Shown: positions 8,365 to 17,611, numbered from the stretch's first letter. The stretch: DNA of 64,000 nt from JADFOJ01 sp041580235 (GCA_041580235.1 JBFGEG010000002.1:1-64000); one strand, 5' to 3'. Program-made: numbers and translations. Notes: a model not told the origin generated them from the sequence alone.

Positions 8365-10356
8365 TTCACGAGACGCGACCGCCTCCTGGCACGGACCCCA
8401 ATTCCCAAGTAAGGCAAGGAAGTCCGCGATGCCCACCTCGCCGTCACCGTCAATGTCGGCGGGATGACCAGGGTTGGGGCCCCAATTGCCCAAGAGGATC
8501 AGAAAGTCCGCGATGCCAACCTCACCGTCGCCGTCGACGTCTCCAGTGCAAATGGCAAGCCGCACGGTGAACACGCCGAGCGTGTCGTCGTTGAAGTGGA
8601 GCTTGACCGCGACCTCACCGGAGCTGTTCGCCGTTCCAACGAGCATGCCGGCGACGGTGCGCACGTCGGGGTCGCCTTCAATGCCGTCATCGACGACGAA
8701 CTGCTGGCCGGGACGCAGCACGAGATGGGGCGTGCCGCCGGAGTCGGTGACAAACAGACCGGTGGACGACGGAAGGGCGGGCCCACCCAGGATGGCGGTG
8801 AAGACGAGACGGCCGTCGGGAAGGAGCCGACGAATGGAGTAGGTGTTGCTGTTGCCTTCGGGAACGCCGAATTGGACCCCATCAGCTTGGCCCGGAACCT
8901 GAACGCCGTCGGCGGCGACGAGCGTCAGCGACCCGGGCTGGTCCGTCCAGATCCCGAAGTCAAAGAGGTTGCCGCCGTCGAGCGGGCCTTTGGTCGAAGC
9001 GACGAAAGTGACGCCTTCCGGCGGCCCCTCGTTGATGACGGCGGTGAGGAAGCTGACGAACGTTGACCCAACGCCGGGGGCCGGATCGCCGGGGATCGGA
9101 TCGCTGACACCGAATCCGCGTGCGATGAGCTCGAGCGCACCGGACCGATCGGTGTAAAGCCCTTCCGCGAAGCGGATGCTCCCGCCGCCGACGCGACAAT
9201 CGAACACGAGAGCGCCGGCCGTTCCGCGAGAGACGACACCGAACGCGTCGATCCCGGAGGAGATTCCGAACGTCGCGAGCGGATCAGCAAATCCGGGCGC
9301 ATTCTGGCCTTCGCGTGCCAGCAGGCTCGTGCCGCCCGCGGCCTCGACCCAGATCCCTTCGTCGTTGAGATCGTCGATCCCCGGACCGACAAGGTTGCCG
9401 TGGAAGGCGATCTGATGCTCGCCGTCGAGGCTCCAGTTCCGGAAGGAACCACCGATGGCGAACATGCCACCCTGGCCGAAGACGACACCAGGCTCGGTCC
9501 CTGGCGCGGGATCGCCACCGCTGACGAGGAGCTCGAGCCGTCCCGAGCGGTCCGACCAGATCCCCTCCTCGTCCGGTCCCATCGCGCCGTCGTTGTAGAG
9601 GGCGTTGATCGTGATGCGCCCCTGGGCATCGAATGCGGGCAAGGCGAAGCCTGTGAACGTCGACCCGGGCGGCGCGCCGGGAGCTGGCGTCTCGCCGATG
9701 CGCATGAAGAGCTCGAACGGACCGGCCCGGTCGGTCCACAGGCCGTCGGAGTTGACACCGATGACGATGTCCCGTCCCGTCAGGCTTCCGGTAACGACGA
9801 CCCGACCAGCGGCAATGAGCGGTGAGAATGGTGCGAGAACGATGGGGAAACCCTGGAACGTCACACCGCGGCGCGTCTCGGGCGCCGGCTCGGCTTGGCG
9901 AGCAATGAGGTGGAGCGTCCCGTCGAGGTGCGTGTACACCGTGGAACCGTTGCCGAAGATGGACGGGTCGATGTCCGGTCCCTCGAGCACCGCGTGAAAC
10001 GACACGTTCGCATCGTCGTCGATCATCGGTGCGGCTGGAAAATTCACCTCGAATAAGACGTTGAACAACGTCACGCCTTCCCCCGTGTCCGGGGCCGGGT
10101 CACCGCTGAGTGCGATCGTGCGATAGATTACGTTCGGCGGCACGCCGACAGCCGCAGTGCCGGCCGGGCAACTTGGATTGTGCGCGTCGCCAGCTGACCG
10201 GTGCCACGTCGATGTGTCGTTGCACGCTGGTCCAACGTGAGGACTTTCGACCTGGCCATCGGCCGGCTCGGCTCCAGCCGCTTGTGCGCTCATCATGAGA
10301 GCCGTGAGGGCGGTCGCGATCGCGCGGACTCCTCGTCCGTCAGCAGCGCCGATCAT
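8329..10356 (-). CDS. Secreted NxxGxxAF-repeat (DUF7453-like) protein with GC-type dockerin anchor
   Basis: A 675-residue exported protein. A signal peptide (MIGAADGRGVRAIATALTAL) is followed by a long array of beta repeats, each with phrases such as GIWSDRSGRLELLVSGGDP and NDEGIW, resembling choice-of-anchor NxxGxxAF repeats. Two dockerin-like motifs near the C-terminus (DVDGDGEVGIADFLILLGNW and its neighbour) end in GNWGPC. A 19-residue tail then runs into the tRNA-derived repeat, which supplies the residues RRDSNLRPPV and the TAG stop. Sister proteins stop at or just after GxWG. The start ATG has GGAGG 7 nt upstream. The function of the repeats is unknown; display at the cell surface is inferred. 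Confidence 0.85.
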   Translation of the reverse strand: MIGAADGRGVRAIATALTALMMSAQAAGAEPADGQVESPHVGPACNDTSTWHRSAGDAHNPSCPAGTAAVGVPPNVIYRTIALSGDPAPDTGEGVTLFNVLFEVNFPAAPMIDDDANVSFHAVLEGPDIDPSIFGNGSTVYTHLDGTLHLIARQAEPAPETRRGVTFQGFPIVLAPFSPLIAAGRVVVTGSLTGRDIVIGVNSDGLWTDRAGPFELFMRIGETPAPGAPPGSTFTGFALPAFDAQGRITINALYNDGAMGPDEEGIWSDRSGRLELLVSGGDPAPGTEPGVVFGQGGMFAIGGSFRNWSLDGEHQIAFHGNLVGPGIDDLNDEGIWVEAAGGTSLLAREGQNAPGFADPLATFGISSGIDAFGVVSRGTAGALVFDCRVGGGSIRFAEGLYTDRSGALELIARGFGVSDPIPGDPAPGVGSTFVSFLTAVINEGPPEGVTFVASTKGPLDGGNLFDFGIWTDQPGSLTLVAADGVQVPGQADGVQFGVPEGNSNTYSIRRLLPDGRLVFTAILGGPALPSSTGLFVTDSGGTPHLVLRPGQQFVVDDGIEGDPDVRTVAGMLVGTANSSGEVAVKLHFNDDTLGVFTVRLAICTGDVDGDGEVGIADFLILLGNWGPNPGHPADIDGDGEVGIADFLALLGNWGPCQEAVASREARRDSNLRPPV

Positions 10357-10399
10357 CCATGGTCCTCCGTGTGCAACCTGGTCGGAACCCCGGTGGCGA

Positions 10400-11569
10400 T
10401 CAGCCCCAGTCGCCCAGGATGATGAGGAAGTCGATGATGCCGACGAGACCGTCGTCGTTGATGTCCTCCAGGCATCCGGAGCACGCACCCCAGGCGCCCA
10501 GGACAGCCAGGAAGTCGGTGATCCCGACCGTCCCGTCCGCGTCCACGTCGGCCGGCCGTCTGAACTCGTCCGCCCCGATGTCGACCGCGGCCGCGACCAG
10601 ACGGGGGTCGCCGTCCAGGTCCACGTGCTGCGGGTCGGGAACGAAGCTCGGGTCGGCGGCATCGATCAGGGGTGAGTCGGCCACGAGGTGGTAATCGCCG
10701 TTGGCCGGGTCGACGAACCCGGGAAGAACGTCCAGGTTGCCCTCACCCACGAAGCCGCCCTGGACGTTGCTGTACGTCACGGTGGCGGAGCCGGAGACCT
10801 GTTCGTTGCCGTGGTTGCCCCAGACGATGGAGTTGGTGATGTTGACGGTCGAGCCGTAGATGCCGGCGCCCGTCGGCGCGATGTTGCCGGCGATCGTGCT
10901 GTTGATGATCGTCACCGCCCCGCCGCCGAAGTCGGTGATGCCGCCACCGACCACCCGGGCCTCGTTGTTGACGATGATCGAGTCGATGATCGTCGGGCTG
11001 TTGTCGAGGTTGAAGATCGCGCCGCCGTCGTCATCACAGTAATTGTCGGCGATCGTGCAGTTGATGATCGTGGGGCTGCTGGTGCCGAACCAGCTGCAGC
11101 AGATGGCACCGCCCCAGCAGCCGGCCCAGTTGTTCTTGATGATGCAGTTCTTGATGATGGGGCTGCCGTTACGGATCAGGATGCCCGCCCCGTTGAACTC
11201 GTCGAGGATCGCGCCGTTGGGGGTGGATCCGTTGGTGATCGTGAAGCCGTCAAGGACGGTGGCCGCCGTCTCGCCATCGAAGTCGAAACCGCGATGGGGG
11301 TTCTCCTGCGTCCCCTGGAGGTCGAGGATGGTGCTGGCAGGCCCGTTCGCGCTCTTTAGCGTGATCGCCTTGCCCCCGAAAGTGATATCGCGAGTGCCGA
11401 AGCCGGTGTACACGCCGTCGGCCACGATCACTGTGTCACCGGGGAGGGCGGCGTCGATCGCCGCCTGAATCGTCGGATACTGCGAGGGCACATGCAGATC
11501 CTCGGCGACGGCGACGTCCGCCAGGACAATGACACATCCAGCCAGAGCGATGAGATTCCGCATCTTCAT
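10400..11569 (-). CDS. Secreted right-handed beta-helix protein with GC-type dockerin anchor
   Basis: A 389-residue protein. It has a signal peptide (MKMRNLIALAGCVIVLADVAVA), then YPTIQAAIDAALPGDTVIVADG, the usual opening of pectate-lyase-like parallel beta-helix proteins. Repeated turns follow, such as NCTIADNYCDDDGGAIFN and NSTIAGNIAPTGAGIYG. The C-terminus has two dockerin-like motifs ending in LGAWG and LGDWG. No catalytic residues are assigned. ATG 11569 has AAGGAG 7 nt upstream; the long open frame before it looks non-coding. It lies 43 bp upstream of, and co-directional with, the NxxGxxAF protein, so the two may share a transcript. Confidence 0.85.
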   Translation of the reverse strand: MKMRNLIALAGCVIVLADVAVAEDLHVPSQYPTIQAAIDAALPGDTVIVADGVYTGFGTRDITFGGKAITLKSANGPASTILDLQGTQENPHRGFDFDGETAATVLDGFTITNGSTPNGAILDEFNGAGILIRNGSPIIKNCIIKNNWAGCWGGAICCSWFGTSSPTIINCTIADNYCDDDGGAIFNLDNSPTIIDSIIVNNEARVVGGGITDFGGGAVTIINSTIAGNIAPTGAGIYGSTVNITNSIVWGNHGNEQVSGSATVTYSNVQGGFVGEGNLDVLPGFVDPANGDYHLVADSPLIDAADPSFVPDPQHVDLDGDPRLVAAAVDIGADEFRRPADVDADGTVGITDFLAVLGAWGACSGCLEDINDDGLVGIIDFLIILGDWG

Positions 11570-11810
11570 AAAGAGCTCCTTGGGGTTCTGGTCGAGTCTG
11601 CCGACCCGGCCCATCCACGCTTTGCGGCAGAGGTTCTGCGTCTGCGACGCAGGCACGATCCGCGCCGTCGACCAGCAGATGTCGCGGATCGAGTGAGTTC
11701 TTGCAAGTGAACCAGTAGAATAATCGATCACACGACGCAGCGTGGCAAGATCGATGATCAGTGGGGATTCATTTGATGACGCGGGCAGCAAGTCGCGAAG
11801 ATCGTCAGGT

Positions 11811-12037
11811 TCACGGGCACGGCCCCCAGAAGCCGAGCACCGCCAGGAAGTCATCGATGCCGACGCCGTCGACATTGACACAGGCTCACCGTGTCATAGA
11901 CGCCGGTCGGCTTGCGAAACTCCACCCACAAGGCGTGCCCGAATCGAGGTGGAATCCGAATCGGCTGCAGGTCGCTCGCGGTATTCTCTTCAATGGGCGC
12001 GAGGAGGGCCAGACAGGCCGCAGCGTGTCGATTTCAT
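11811..12037 (-). pseudogene. Decayed dockerin-anchored secreted protein
   Basis: Minus-strand remnant in three frames. It begins with ATG-AAA-TCG-ACA, then a signal-like stretch HAAACLALLAPIEENTAS after a frameshift. A body follows (RFGHALWVEFRKPTGVYDTV), and after another shift NVDGVGIDDFLAVLGFWGPC and a stop, which is a dockerin motif missing part of its calcium loop. The pieces keep the order signal-body-anchor but are far too short for the family. This fills much of the stretch between 11570 and 12100. Confidence 0.55.
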
Positions 12038-12060
12038 GAACACTTCGACGCGGGTGCCCT

Positions 12061-12066
12061 TACAAT
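12061..12066 (+). promoter_or_regulatory. -10 box TACAAT
   Basis: TACAAT lies 34 nt before the GTG start of the sugar dehydrogenase-like gene, which also has GAGGAGGG as ribosome-binding site. Confidence 0.5.
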
Positions 12067-12100
12067 CGTGCGTTCGGGCGATTCCTGAGGAGGGAAGGTC

Positions 12101-13396
12101 GTGCGAAAGAGGACGATGGCGGCGCTCGTGCCCATCGCGTCGATGGGGGCTTGGGTGGCGGGGTTGCTGGCGGACCCGCCCCCGGGTTATCTCAACGAGG
12201 TCGTGGTGGCCGGGCTCGTCCAGCCGATCGCGCTCGATTTCCTGCCCGACGGACGGATGCTGATCCTCCAGAAGGGCGGCGCGATGCTCATCGCCGACCC
12301 CCAGGCCAACCCCGTTGCGGCCACGCCGTACATGACGCTGCCGCAGGTGGCCACCCGCAACAATCTCGGGCTGCTGAGCATCACGCTCGATCCGGACTTC
12401 GCGGGCAACGGTCGGTTCTACCTCTATTACGCCCACGCAGCTCCCGAGCGGCTCCGCCTCTCCCGGTTCACCCATCTCGGTGACACCGGCGATCTTGTGA
12501 GTGAGCTCGTGATCTGGCAGAACGAGTCGGAGATCCACTACCCCGCCCACCTGGGCGGCGGGCTGGACTTCGGGCCCGACGGGCGGCTGTACCTGACCAC
12601 CGGCGACGAGTTCGACGAGAACCAGCCGCAGGATCTCACCGACGCCGGCGGCAAGGTGATCCGGATCAACCCCGACGGGTCAATCCCGCTCAATCCGTTC
12701 TCCGACGGCCCGGGCGGCAATCTCGACGAGATCTGGGCCTACGGCCTTCGCAACCCGTTCCGGGCCGCGTGGGACCTGCCCAGCGGCCGCCTGTTCATCG
12801 GCGAGGTCGGGGGCAACAACCAGGCCACCGCGTGGGAGGATCTGCACCTGGGGCAGGCGGGCGTCAACTTCGGCTGGCCGTACTGCGAGGGACCGTGCGA
12901 CAACGGAGCCTTTCCCGACTGCAGCTGCGGGGAGCACGACGACCCGGTGTTCACGTATCCGCACCTGGGCGAAGGCGCCTCGATCATCGCCGGGGTCGTG
13001 TACCGGGGGGACACTTTTCCGGCGCACCTGGTGGGCGCCTACTTCTACGCCGACCACACACGCGACTACATCCGGTACCTCACCTTCGACGCCGGGGGCA
13101 ACGTGACCGGCGACCAGGAGTTCGACAACACCGCGGAGAAGGTGGTCGCCATCAAGGAGGGACCCGACGGAGCGCTGTATTACGCCGGTCTGTACGAGGG
13201 CGCGATCCGGCGGATCGTCTTCGTCCCCGGCGACCTTGACGGCGACGGCACGGTGGGCATCGTCGATTTCCTCACGCTGCTGGGGCAATGGGGCCCGTGC
13301 CCGGCGCCGTGCCCGCCCTCGTGCCCGGCGGACCTCGACGGCGACTGCGAGGTCGGGATCACCGACTTCCTTGGGCTGCTGGGCAACTGGGGGTGA
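12101..13396 (+). CDS. Secreted PQQ-type sugar dehydrogenase-like protein with dockerin anchor
   Basis: A 431-residue protein. A signal peptide is followed by a six-bladed glucose/sorbosone dehydrogenase fold at about 30-370: QPIALDFLPDGRMLILQKGG opens it, GLDFGPDGRLYLTTGDEFDE carries calcium/PQQ-region residues, and AYGLRNPFRAAWD is the family signature. Two dockerin-like motifs follow (GDLDGDGTVGIVDFLTLLGQ and DLDGDCEVGITDFLGLLGNW), the last ending at the stop. Family members oxidise sugars or aldoses with PQQ outside the cytoplasm, but whether this one is active is not shown. GTG start with GAGGAGGG 6 nt upstream. Confidence 0.88.
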   Translation: MRKRTMAALVPIASMGAWVAGLLADPPPGYLNEVVVAGLVQPIALDFLPDGRMLILQKGGAMLIADPQANPVAATPYMTLPQVATRNNLGLLSITLDPDFAGNGRFYLYYAHAAPERLRLSRFTHLGDTGDLVSELVIWQNESEIHYPAHLGGGLDFGPDGRLYLTTGDEFDENQPQDLTDAGGKVIRINPDGSIPLNPFSDGPGGNLDEIWAYGLRNPFRAAWDLPSGRLFIGEVGGNNQATAWEDLHLGQAGVNFGWPYCEGPCDNGAFPDCSCGEHDDPVFTYPHLGEGASIIAGVVYRGDTFPAHLVGAYFYADHTRDYIRYLTFDAGGNVTGDQEFDNTAEKVVAIKEGPDGALYYAGLYEGAIRRIVFVPGDLDGDGTVGIVDFLTLLGQWGPCPAPCPPSCPADLDGDCEVGITDFLGLLGNWG

Positions 13397-13472
13397 GCGC
13401 CGGCGTCCTGTACGGCGGTCGCTTGCCGTCAACATGCTCGCGGTTCGGACCGATAGAGCCTGCGTGAGCCTC

Positions 13473-14036
13473 ATGCCGACAGCTCCGCCGGCGCCGCGGC
13501 GTCCGACCGACGTCGAGCCCCTCTTCTACGCCGCCGTGCGGCCGGAGATCCTTTTCGTCGGTGCGTGCGCCCTGCTGGTGGCGTCGGGCTTCCTGTTCCT
13601 GTTCGTGGGCGGCATCGTTCAGTGGATGACCGCGGGCATTCCCGACGATGCCAACATGAACCCCGTCGTGTTCCTGCTGCTGGCGCTGGCAGGCGGTCTC
13701 ATTCCCCTCGCGCTCGGCCTGCTTTTCGTTCTGGGTCGTGTGAGCGTCCTCATCGAGCCCGGGGCCGGACAGGTCGTCCGCACGTTCCGGTGGCTGCGTC
13801 ACCGCTGCGACCGAGTTCACTCATTCGATGAATTTCAAGCGGTCGGCATCGGTGTGGCCGCGCACCGGGGCCACGTCTACCACTTCGCGCGTCTGCTCGG
13901 CGCGACCAACATGTCCATTCCGGGCGGCGGCTCGCGGGCGGCGGCGGAGGAAGCCGCCCGGGAAATCGCCGCCGCCATGAACCTGCCGGTGAACGACGAG
14001 CCGCAACGTGTAGCCTTCGGCCCGATTCTCGGCTGA
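13473..14036 (+). CDS. Membrane protein with two helices, function unknown
   Basis: A 187-residue protein with two strong transmembrane segments (about 30-52, ILFVGACALLVASGFLFLFVGG, and about 68-90). A soluble domain follows that ends FGPILG. I do not recognise the family; the layout recalls small PH-like membrane proteins, a weak comparison only. ATG 13473 is chosen; ATG 13434 and GTG 13464 are alternatives in the same frame. It follows the sugar dehydrogenase-like gene by about 75 bp and may be transcribed with it. Confidence 0.6.
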   Translation: MPTAPPAPRRPTDVEPLFYAAVRPEILFVGACALLVASGFLFLFVGGIVQWMTAGIPDDANMNPVVFLLLALAGGLIPLALGLLFVLGRVSVLIEPGAGQVVRTFRWLRHRCDRVHSFDEFQAVGIGVAAHRGHVYHFARLLGATNMSIPGGGSRAAAEEAAREIAAAMNLPVNDEPQRVAFGPILG

Positions 14037-14180
14037 TTCACCCGAGACTCTCGAGAAAAACACCCCCTTGCCGGGCTGCGGCTCCACACGGTGGGACCGT
14101 TGCGTTGTACCTTGTCGGGTCCGACCGGGGGCCGGAGGGTCCCGGGGACCACTGTCATTATTCACCTGGAAGGGAACTCG

Positions 14181-14783
14181 ATGAGCAACCTGATGGACAT
14201 GCTGACCGGAGCCCTTGGCGGCGGTGCCGTCAAGCAGATCAGTCAACAGCTTGGAGCGGATGAGTCGACGACTCAGAAGGCCGTGAGCGCGGCGCTGCCG
14301 ACACTGCTGACGGCGATTTCGCGCAACGCGCAGAAGCCCGGCGGCGCCGAGGCGCTTCACAAGGCACTCGACAAGGACCACGACGGGAGCATCCTGGATC
14401 ACGTCAGCGGGCTGATCAACAAGCCGCAGGCCGGTCCCGGCGACGGCATCCTCCGGCACGTGCTGGGCTCGAAACGCAACACCGTCGAGGCGGGGCTGAG
14501 CCGGACCACCGGCCTCGATGCCTCATCGACCGGCAAGCTCATGACAATGCTGGCGCCGATGGTCATGGGTGGCCTGGGCAAGCAGCAGCGTGAGCAGAAG
14601 CTGGACACCAGCGCGCTGTCCGGGCTGCTCGGCCGCGAGCGAGAGAGCGTGGAAAAGGCCGCGCCCCAGAGCGTCGGCATGCTCACCAAGCTGCTGGATG
14701 CCGACGGTGACGGCGAGGTCGAGCTGGGCGACTTCGTGAAGCGCGGCGGCGGCCTCCTCGGCAAGATGCTCGGCGGCCGGTAA
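14181..14783 (+). CDS. DUF937-family protein with EF-hand-like loops
   Basis: A 200-residue protein. Its N-terminus (MSNLMDMLTGALGGGAVKQI, then QQLGADESTTQKAVSAALPT) matches DUF937/YidB-like proteins, whose role is unknown. Two acidic loops look like EF-hand calcium sites: DKDHDGSI at about 61-68 and DADGDGEVELGDF near 175-187. The second loop sits at the C-terminus next to a glycine-rich end. ATG 14181 has GAAGGGA upstream. No signal peptide is seen, so it is probably cytoplasmic. Confidence 0.8.
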   Translation: MSNLMDMLTGALGGGAVKQISQQLGADESTTQKAVSAALPTLLTAISRNAQKPGGAEALHKALDKDHDGSILDHVSGLINKPQAGPGDGILRHVLGSKRNTVEAGLSRTTGLDASSTGKLMTMLAPMVMGGLGKQQREQKLDTSALSGLLGRERESVEKAAPQSVGMLTKLLDADGDGEVELGDFVKRGGGLLGKMLGGR

Positions 14784-14872
14784 GCACCTCGACGATCGGT
14801 TGATCGACGATGCTCTCGTTGCGAACGCCCACCGGGGCGGGCGGTGGCTGCGCGCTTCGGGGGCGGAGACGA

Positions 14873-14878
14873 TAGTCT
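14873..14878 (+). promoter_or_regulatory. -10-like box TAGTCT before terC
   Basis: TAGTCT lies in a short AT-richer stretch about 85 nt upstream of the TerC start. The leader between them shows no riboswitch fold that I can identify. Confidence 0.35.
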
Positions 14879-14963
14879 GGCGGCGAGGTTTCATCGCCGC
14901 GATCCGCGGCCGTCGTGGACGGGCCGGGAGCCGCTCCGAGAAGCCCGTGATCGTGAGGGCAGC

Positions 14964-15755
14964 ATGGCTGAGATCGTGACTCTTGACAACGTCGTGACCC
15001 TGGGCCTCCTGACGCTGCTGCAGGCCGTCCTGGGGTTCGACAACCTCCTGTACATCTCCATCGAGTCAAAACGGGCGCCTGCGGACAAGCAGGCCCTGGT
15101 CCGGCGGACGGGCATCGGCCTCGCGGTCGTGCTGCGGATCGTCCTGCTCTTTGCCGTGATGAAGATGATCGGATACTTCCAGGATCCGATCTTCGGGCTT
15201 CACTTCGCCATCGTGGACGGTGAGTTCAACGTCCACAGCATCATCGTGCTGGCGGGTGGCGTCTTTCTCGTCTACACGGCCACCAAGGAGATCCTGCACA
15301 TGATGGGTCTCGAGGAGCTGGAACACGAGCCGAAGAAGCAACGGTCGGTCGGGATGATCGTCTCTTACATCGTGGCCATGAACCTCGTCTTCTCGTTCGA
15401 TTCGATCCTCAGCGCAATGGCCCTGACCGATGTCTTCTGGGTCATGGCCGCCGCCATCATGATCGGCGGCGTCATGATGATCTGGCTGGCCGACCGGGTT
15501 GCCCGCTTCCTTCAGAAGAATCGGATGTTCGAGGTGCTGGGTCTGTTCATCCTTTTCGTGGTGGGCATCATGCTGCTCACCGAAGGCGGACATCTCGCCC
15601 ACCTGAGCCTGATGGGTCACGAGATCATGCCGATGACCAAGGCGACGTTCTACTTCGTGATCGGGGTGCTCGTGCTCACGGAGATCGCCCAGAGCCGGTA
15701 CAAAAGAAAGCTCGCCAGGCTCAAGGAGGCGGCGGCAGCGGGCCACGCGGCGTAA
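14964..15755 (+). CDS. terC: TerC-family integral membrane protein
   Basis: A 263-residue protein with about seven transmembrane helices. It shows the TerC signatures: LGFDNLLYISIESKR near residue 24, with an acidic residue inside the membrane, and LVFSFDSILSAMALTD near 137. TerC/Alx-type proteins are linked to manganese export and tellurium resistance; here the metal is not known. ATG 14964 is preceded by GAGGGCAGC. The gene ends at a perfect 20-bp palindrome and is convergent with the antiporter gene. Confidence 0.9.
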   Translation: MAEIVTLDNVVTLGLLTLLQAVLGFDNLLYISIESKRAPADKQALVRRTGIGLAVVLRIVLLFAVMKMIGYFQDPIFGLHFAIVDGEFNVHSIIVLAGGVFLVYTATKEILHMMGLEELEHEPKKQRSVGMIVSYIVAMNLVFSFDSILSAMALTDVFWVMAAAIMIGGVMMIWLADRVARFLQKNRMFEVLGLFILFVVGIMLLTEGGHLAHLSLMGHEIMPMTKATFYFVIGVLVLTEIAQSRYKRKLARLKEAAAAGHAA

Positions 15756-15775
15756 GGCCGCCGTCGACGGCGGCC
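15756..15775. terminator. Perfect 20-bp palindrome between convergent genes
   Basis: GGCCGCCGTC is followed directly by its reverse complement, immediately after the TerC stop and one base before the stop of the opposing gene. As RNA it forms a strong hairpin on either strand but lacks a T run, so its role as a bidirectional terminator is an inference. Confidence 0.5.
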
Positions 15776-15776
15776 G

Positions 15777-17459
15777 TCATGCCGAGTCCACTTCGGGTGG
15801 TTCCTCCGGGCGGGCCAGGTACTTGCGTGCGGTCGCGGCCACGCGGAGGCCGACCTGCTCCTCCTCGTCCACGATTTCGCGTGCGCCGGCGAGCTCGAAC
15901 TCCCAGCGGTAGGTGTGATACCTCGACCGGGCGACGATCACGGCCCCGGGTGCGAGCCTGCGGCACAGGTGAATGATGGTGCGGCAGTCAGTGGGGTCAG
16001 GGATCGTGATGGCGATGACTTGCGCCTGATTGATGCTGGCGCGCTCGAGCACGTCCAGGTGCGTGGCGTCGCCCATGTGGACGGACAGACCGTAGTGACG
16101 CGCGGTCTTCGCGTTGCGCGGGCTCAGCTCGATGACCGCCATCTGATCCCGGCACTGGTTGTACAGCGCGTGCGCCACCGCCTGGCCCGCCGGCCCGAAC
16201 CCGATCACCACGACGTCCGGGCCTTGTGCATCGGGAGCTTCGGCCTCGTTCCCGTCCCCGGCCGCCCCCGCCCGCCCGCGGAGGCGGCGCGACTCGATGA
16301 GGTCGGCCAGCCGGGGCGCCGCGGCAACGAGAAACGGCGTGCAGAACAGGGTCACGAGCGTGGCGGAGACGATCAGCTTGAATGTCTCCGGCGCAATGAG
16401 CGGGATCCGCCCGCCGGCCAGCTCGGCGAGCACGAAGGAGAACTCCCCGACCTGGGCGAGGCAGAGACCGGTCGCCGCTGCCAGCCCGTGGGTGAACCCG
16501 ATCAGCCGCACGATGATCCAGATGATCGCGGCCTTGCCCGCCATGATGAGCACCACGGTCCCCGCGACGACGTGCCAGTGGGCGGCGATCCAGACCGGCT
16601 CCGCCAGCATCCCGATCGACGAGAAAAACAAGGTGACCAGAACCGTGCGCAGCGATCCCACGTCGGATCGGATCTGGGTCGCGAAGGGTGATCCTCCGAG
16701 CAGGACACCGGCGACGAACGCCCCGACCGCCGGCGGCAGCGCCACCGCGTGGGCGGCCACGGCCGATCCCACGGCCAGAATGATCGCCAGCAGGATCGGC
16801 AGCTCGCGGTTGCGCGCCCACCGCTCGAGGTTCAGCAGCCGCGGCACGAGCACGTTGAGCAGCAGCACGAAGCCGCCGACCAGAGCGCCGCCGAGAATGA
16901 TCGTGCGTCCCAGGACCTTGGCCGCGCCCAGCACCGTGTCGCCCCCGGCCAGGGCGATCAGCAGCAGCATGAGCGGGATGACCGCGACGTCCTGGAGCAG
17001 CAGGATGCCCAGCGCGTTGCGGCCGTACAGGCTCTCGATGGCCCGACGGTCCAGCAGTACCCGGACCACGCACGCCGTGCTCGAGAGGGCCACCATCGCC
17101 CCCACCGCGATGGCGCCTCGTATGGGAAGCCCCAGCAACTTCGCCACCACGGCTGCGATGGCAAGCGTGATGACGACCTGCAGGGATCCTCCCACGAGCG
17201 CGACCTGCCCCAGCCTCATGAGACGCCGGAACGAGAACTCCAGGCCGATCGTGAACAGCAGCATCGCCACGCCCAACTCGGCGATGGCCCGCACGTGCGC
17301 GCCCTCACCGACCAGGCCCAACACATTCGGCCCCACGACCATCCCCGCCATCAGGTAGCCGAGGATCGCGCTCTGCCGAAGCTGCTCCGCCACCGTCCCC
17401 AGCACCAGGGCGGCGGTGAGCAGGACCAGGATGTCGATCATGATGTCCCAGGTGGTCAT
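15777..17459 (-). CDS. KefB-type cation:proton antiporter with RCK/TrkA-N domain
   Basis: A 560-residue protein. The N-terminal 12-13 transmembrane helices form a Na+/H+ exchanger (CPA2) domain with typical phrases such as GYLMAGMVVGPNVLG and LLLQDVAVIPLMLL. From about residue 420 a Rossmann TrkA-N domain follows (VVVIGFGPAGQAVAHALY, acidic IELSPRN). This matches glutathione- or NAD-gated potassium efflux systems, acting in the inner membrane for K+/H+ exchange. ATG 17459 was chosen because the helix starts there; the frame upstream is not membrane-like. It is divergent from the glycosyltransferase gene. Confidence 0.9.
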   Translation of the reverse strand: MTTWDIMIDILVLLTAALVLGTVAEQLRQSAILGYLMAGMVVGPNVLGLVGEGAHVRAIAELGVAMLLFTIGLEFSFRRLMRLGQVALVGGSLQVVITLAIAAVVAKLLGLPIRGAIAVGAMVALSSTACVVRVLLDRRAIESLYGRNALGILLLQDVAVIPLMLLLIALAGGDTVLGAAKVLGRTIILGGALVGGFVLLLNVLVPRLLNLERWARNRELPILLAIILAVGSAVAAHAVALPPAVGAFVAGVLLGGSPFATQIRSDVGSLRTVLVTLFFSSIGMLAEPVWIAAHWHVVAGTVVLIMAGKAAIIWIIVRLIGFTHGLAAATGLCLAQVGEFSFVLAELAGGRIPLIAPETFKLIVSATLVTLFCTPFLVAAAPRLADLIESRRLRGRAGAAGDGNEAEAPDAQGPDVVVIGFGPAGQAVAHALYNQCRDQMAVIELSPRNAKTARHYGLSVHMGDATHLDVLERASINQAQVIAITIPDPTDCRTIIHLCRRLAPGAVIVARSRYHTYRWEFELAGAREIVDEEEQVGLRVAATARKYLARPEEPPEVDSA

Positions 17460-17611
17460 AAGCGGCGTCCCGCGGCGGTGGCCGCATCGTAACGGCCTCG
17501 TACTCACCGTGACGACTTGCGTTTCGACAATCGGCTGACGCACTGGGGCCGTCTGAGACGATCTGAGAAAGCGAGGCAGTCAGGCCCGTCGCGGCCGTGG
17601 GATGCTCTCGC

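Noticed and set aside
8187..8453. Minus-strand peptides containing GRTRTCDPRFR
   Set aside because: They are translations of the tRNA and its copies, a common annotation error, not proteins.
14873..14963. Possible manganese (yybP-ykoY) riboswitch before terC
   Set aside because: The leader lacks the conserved L1/L3 sequence signatures I would require.
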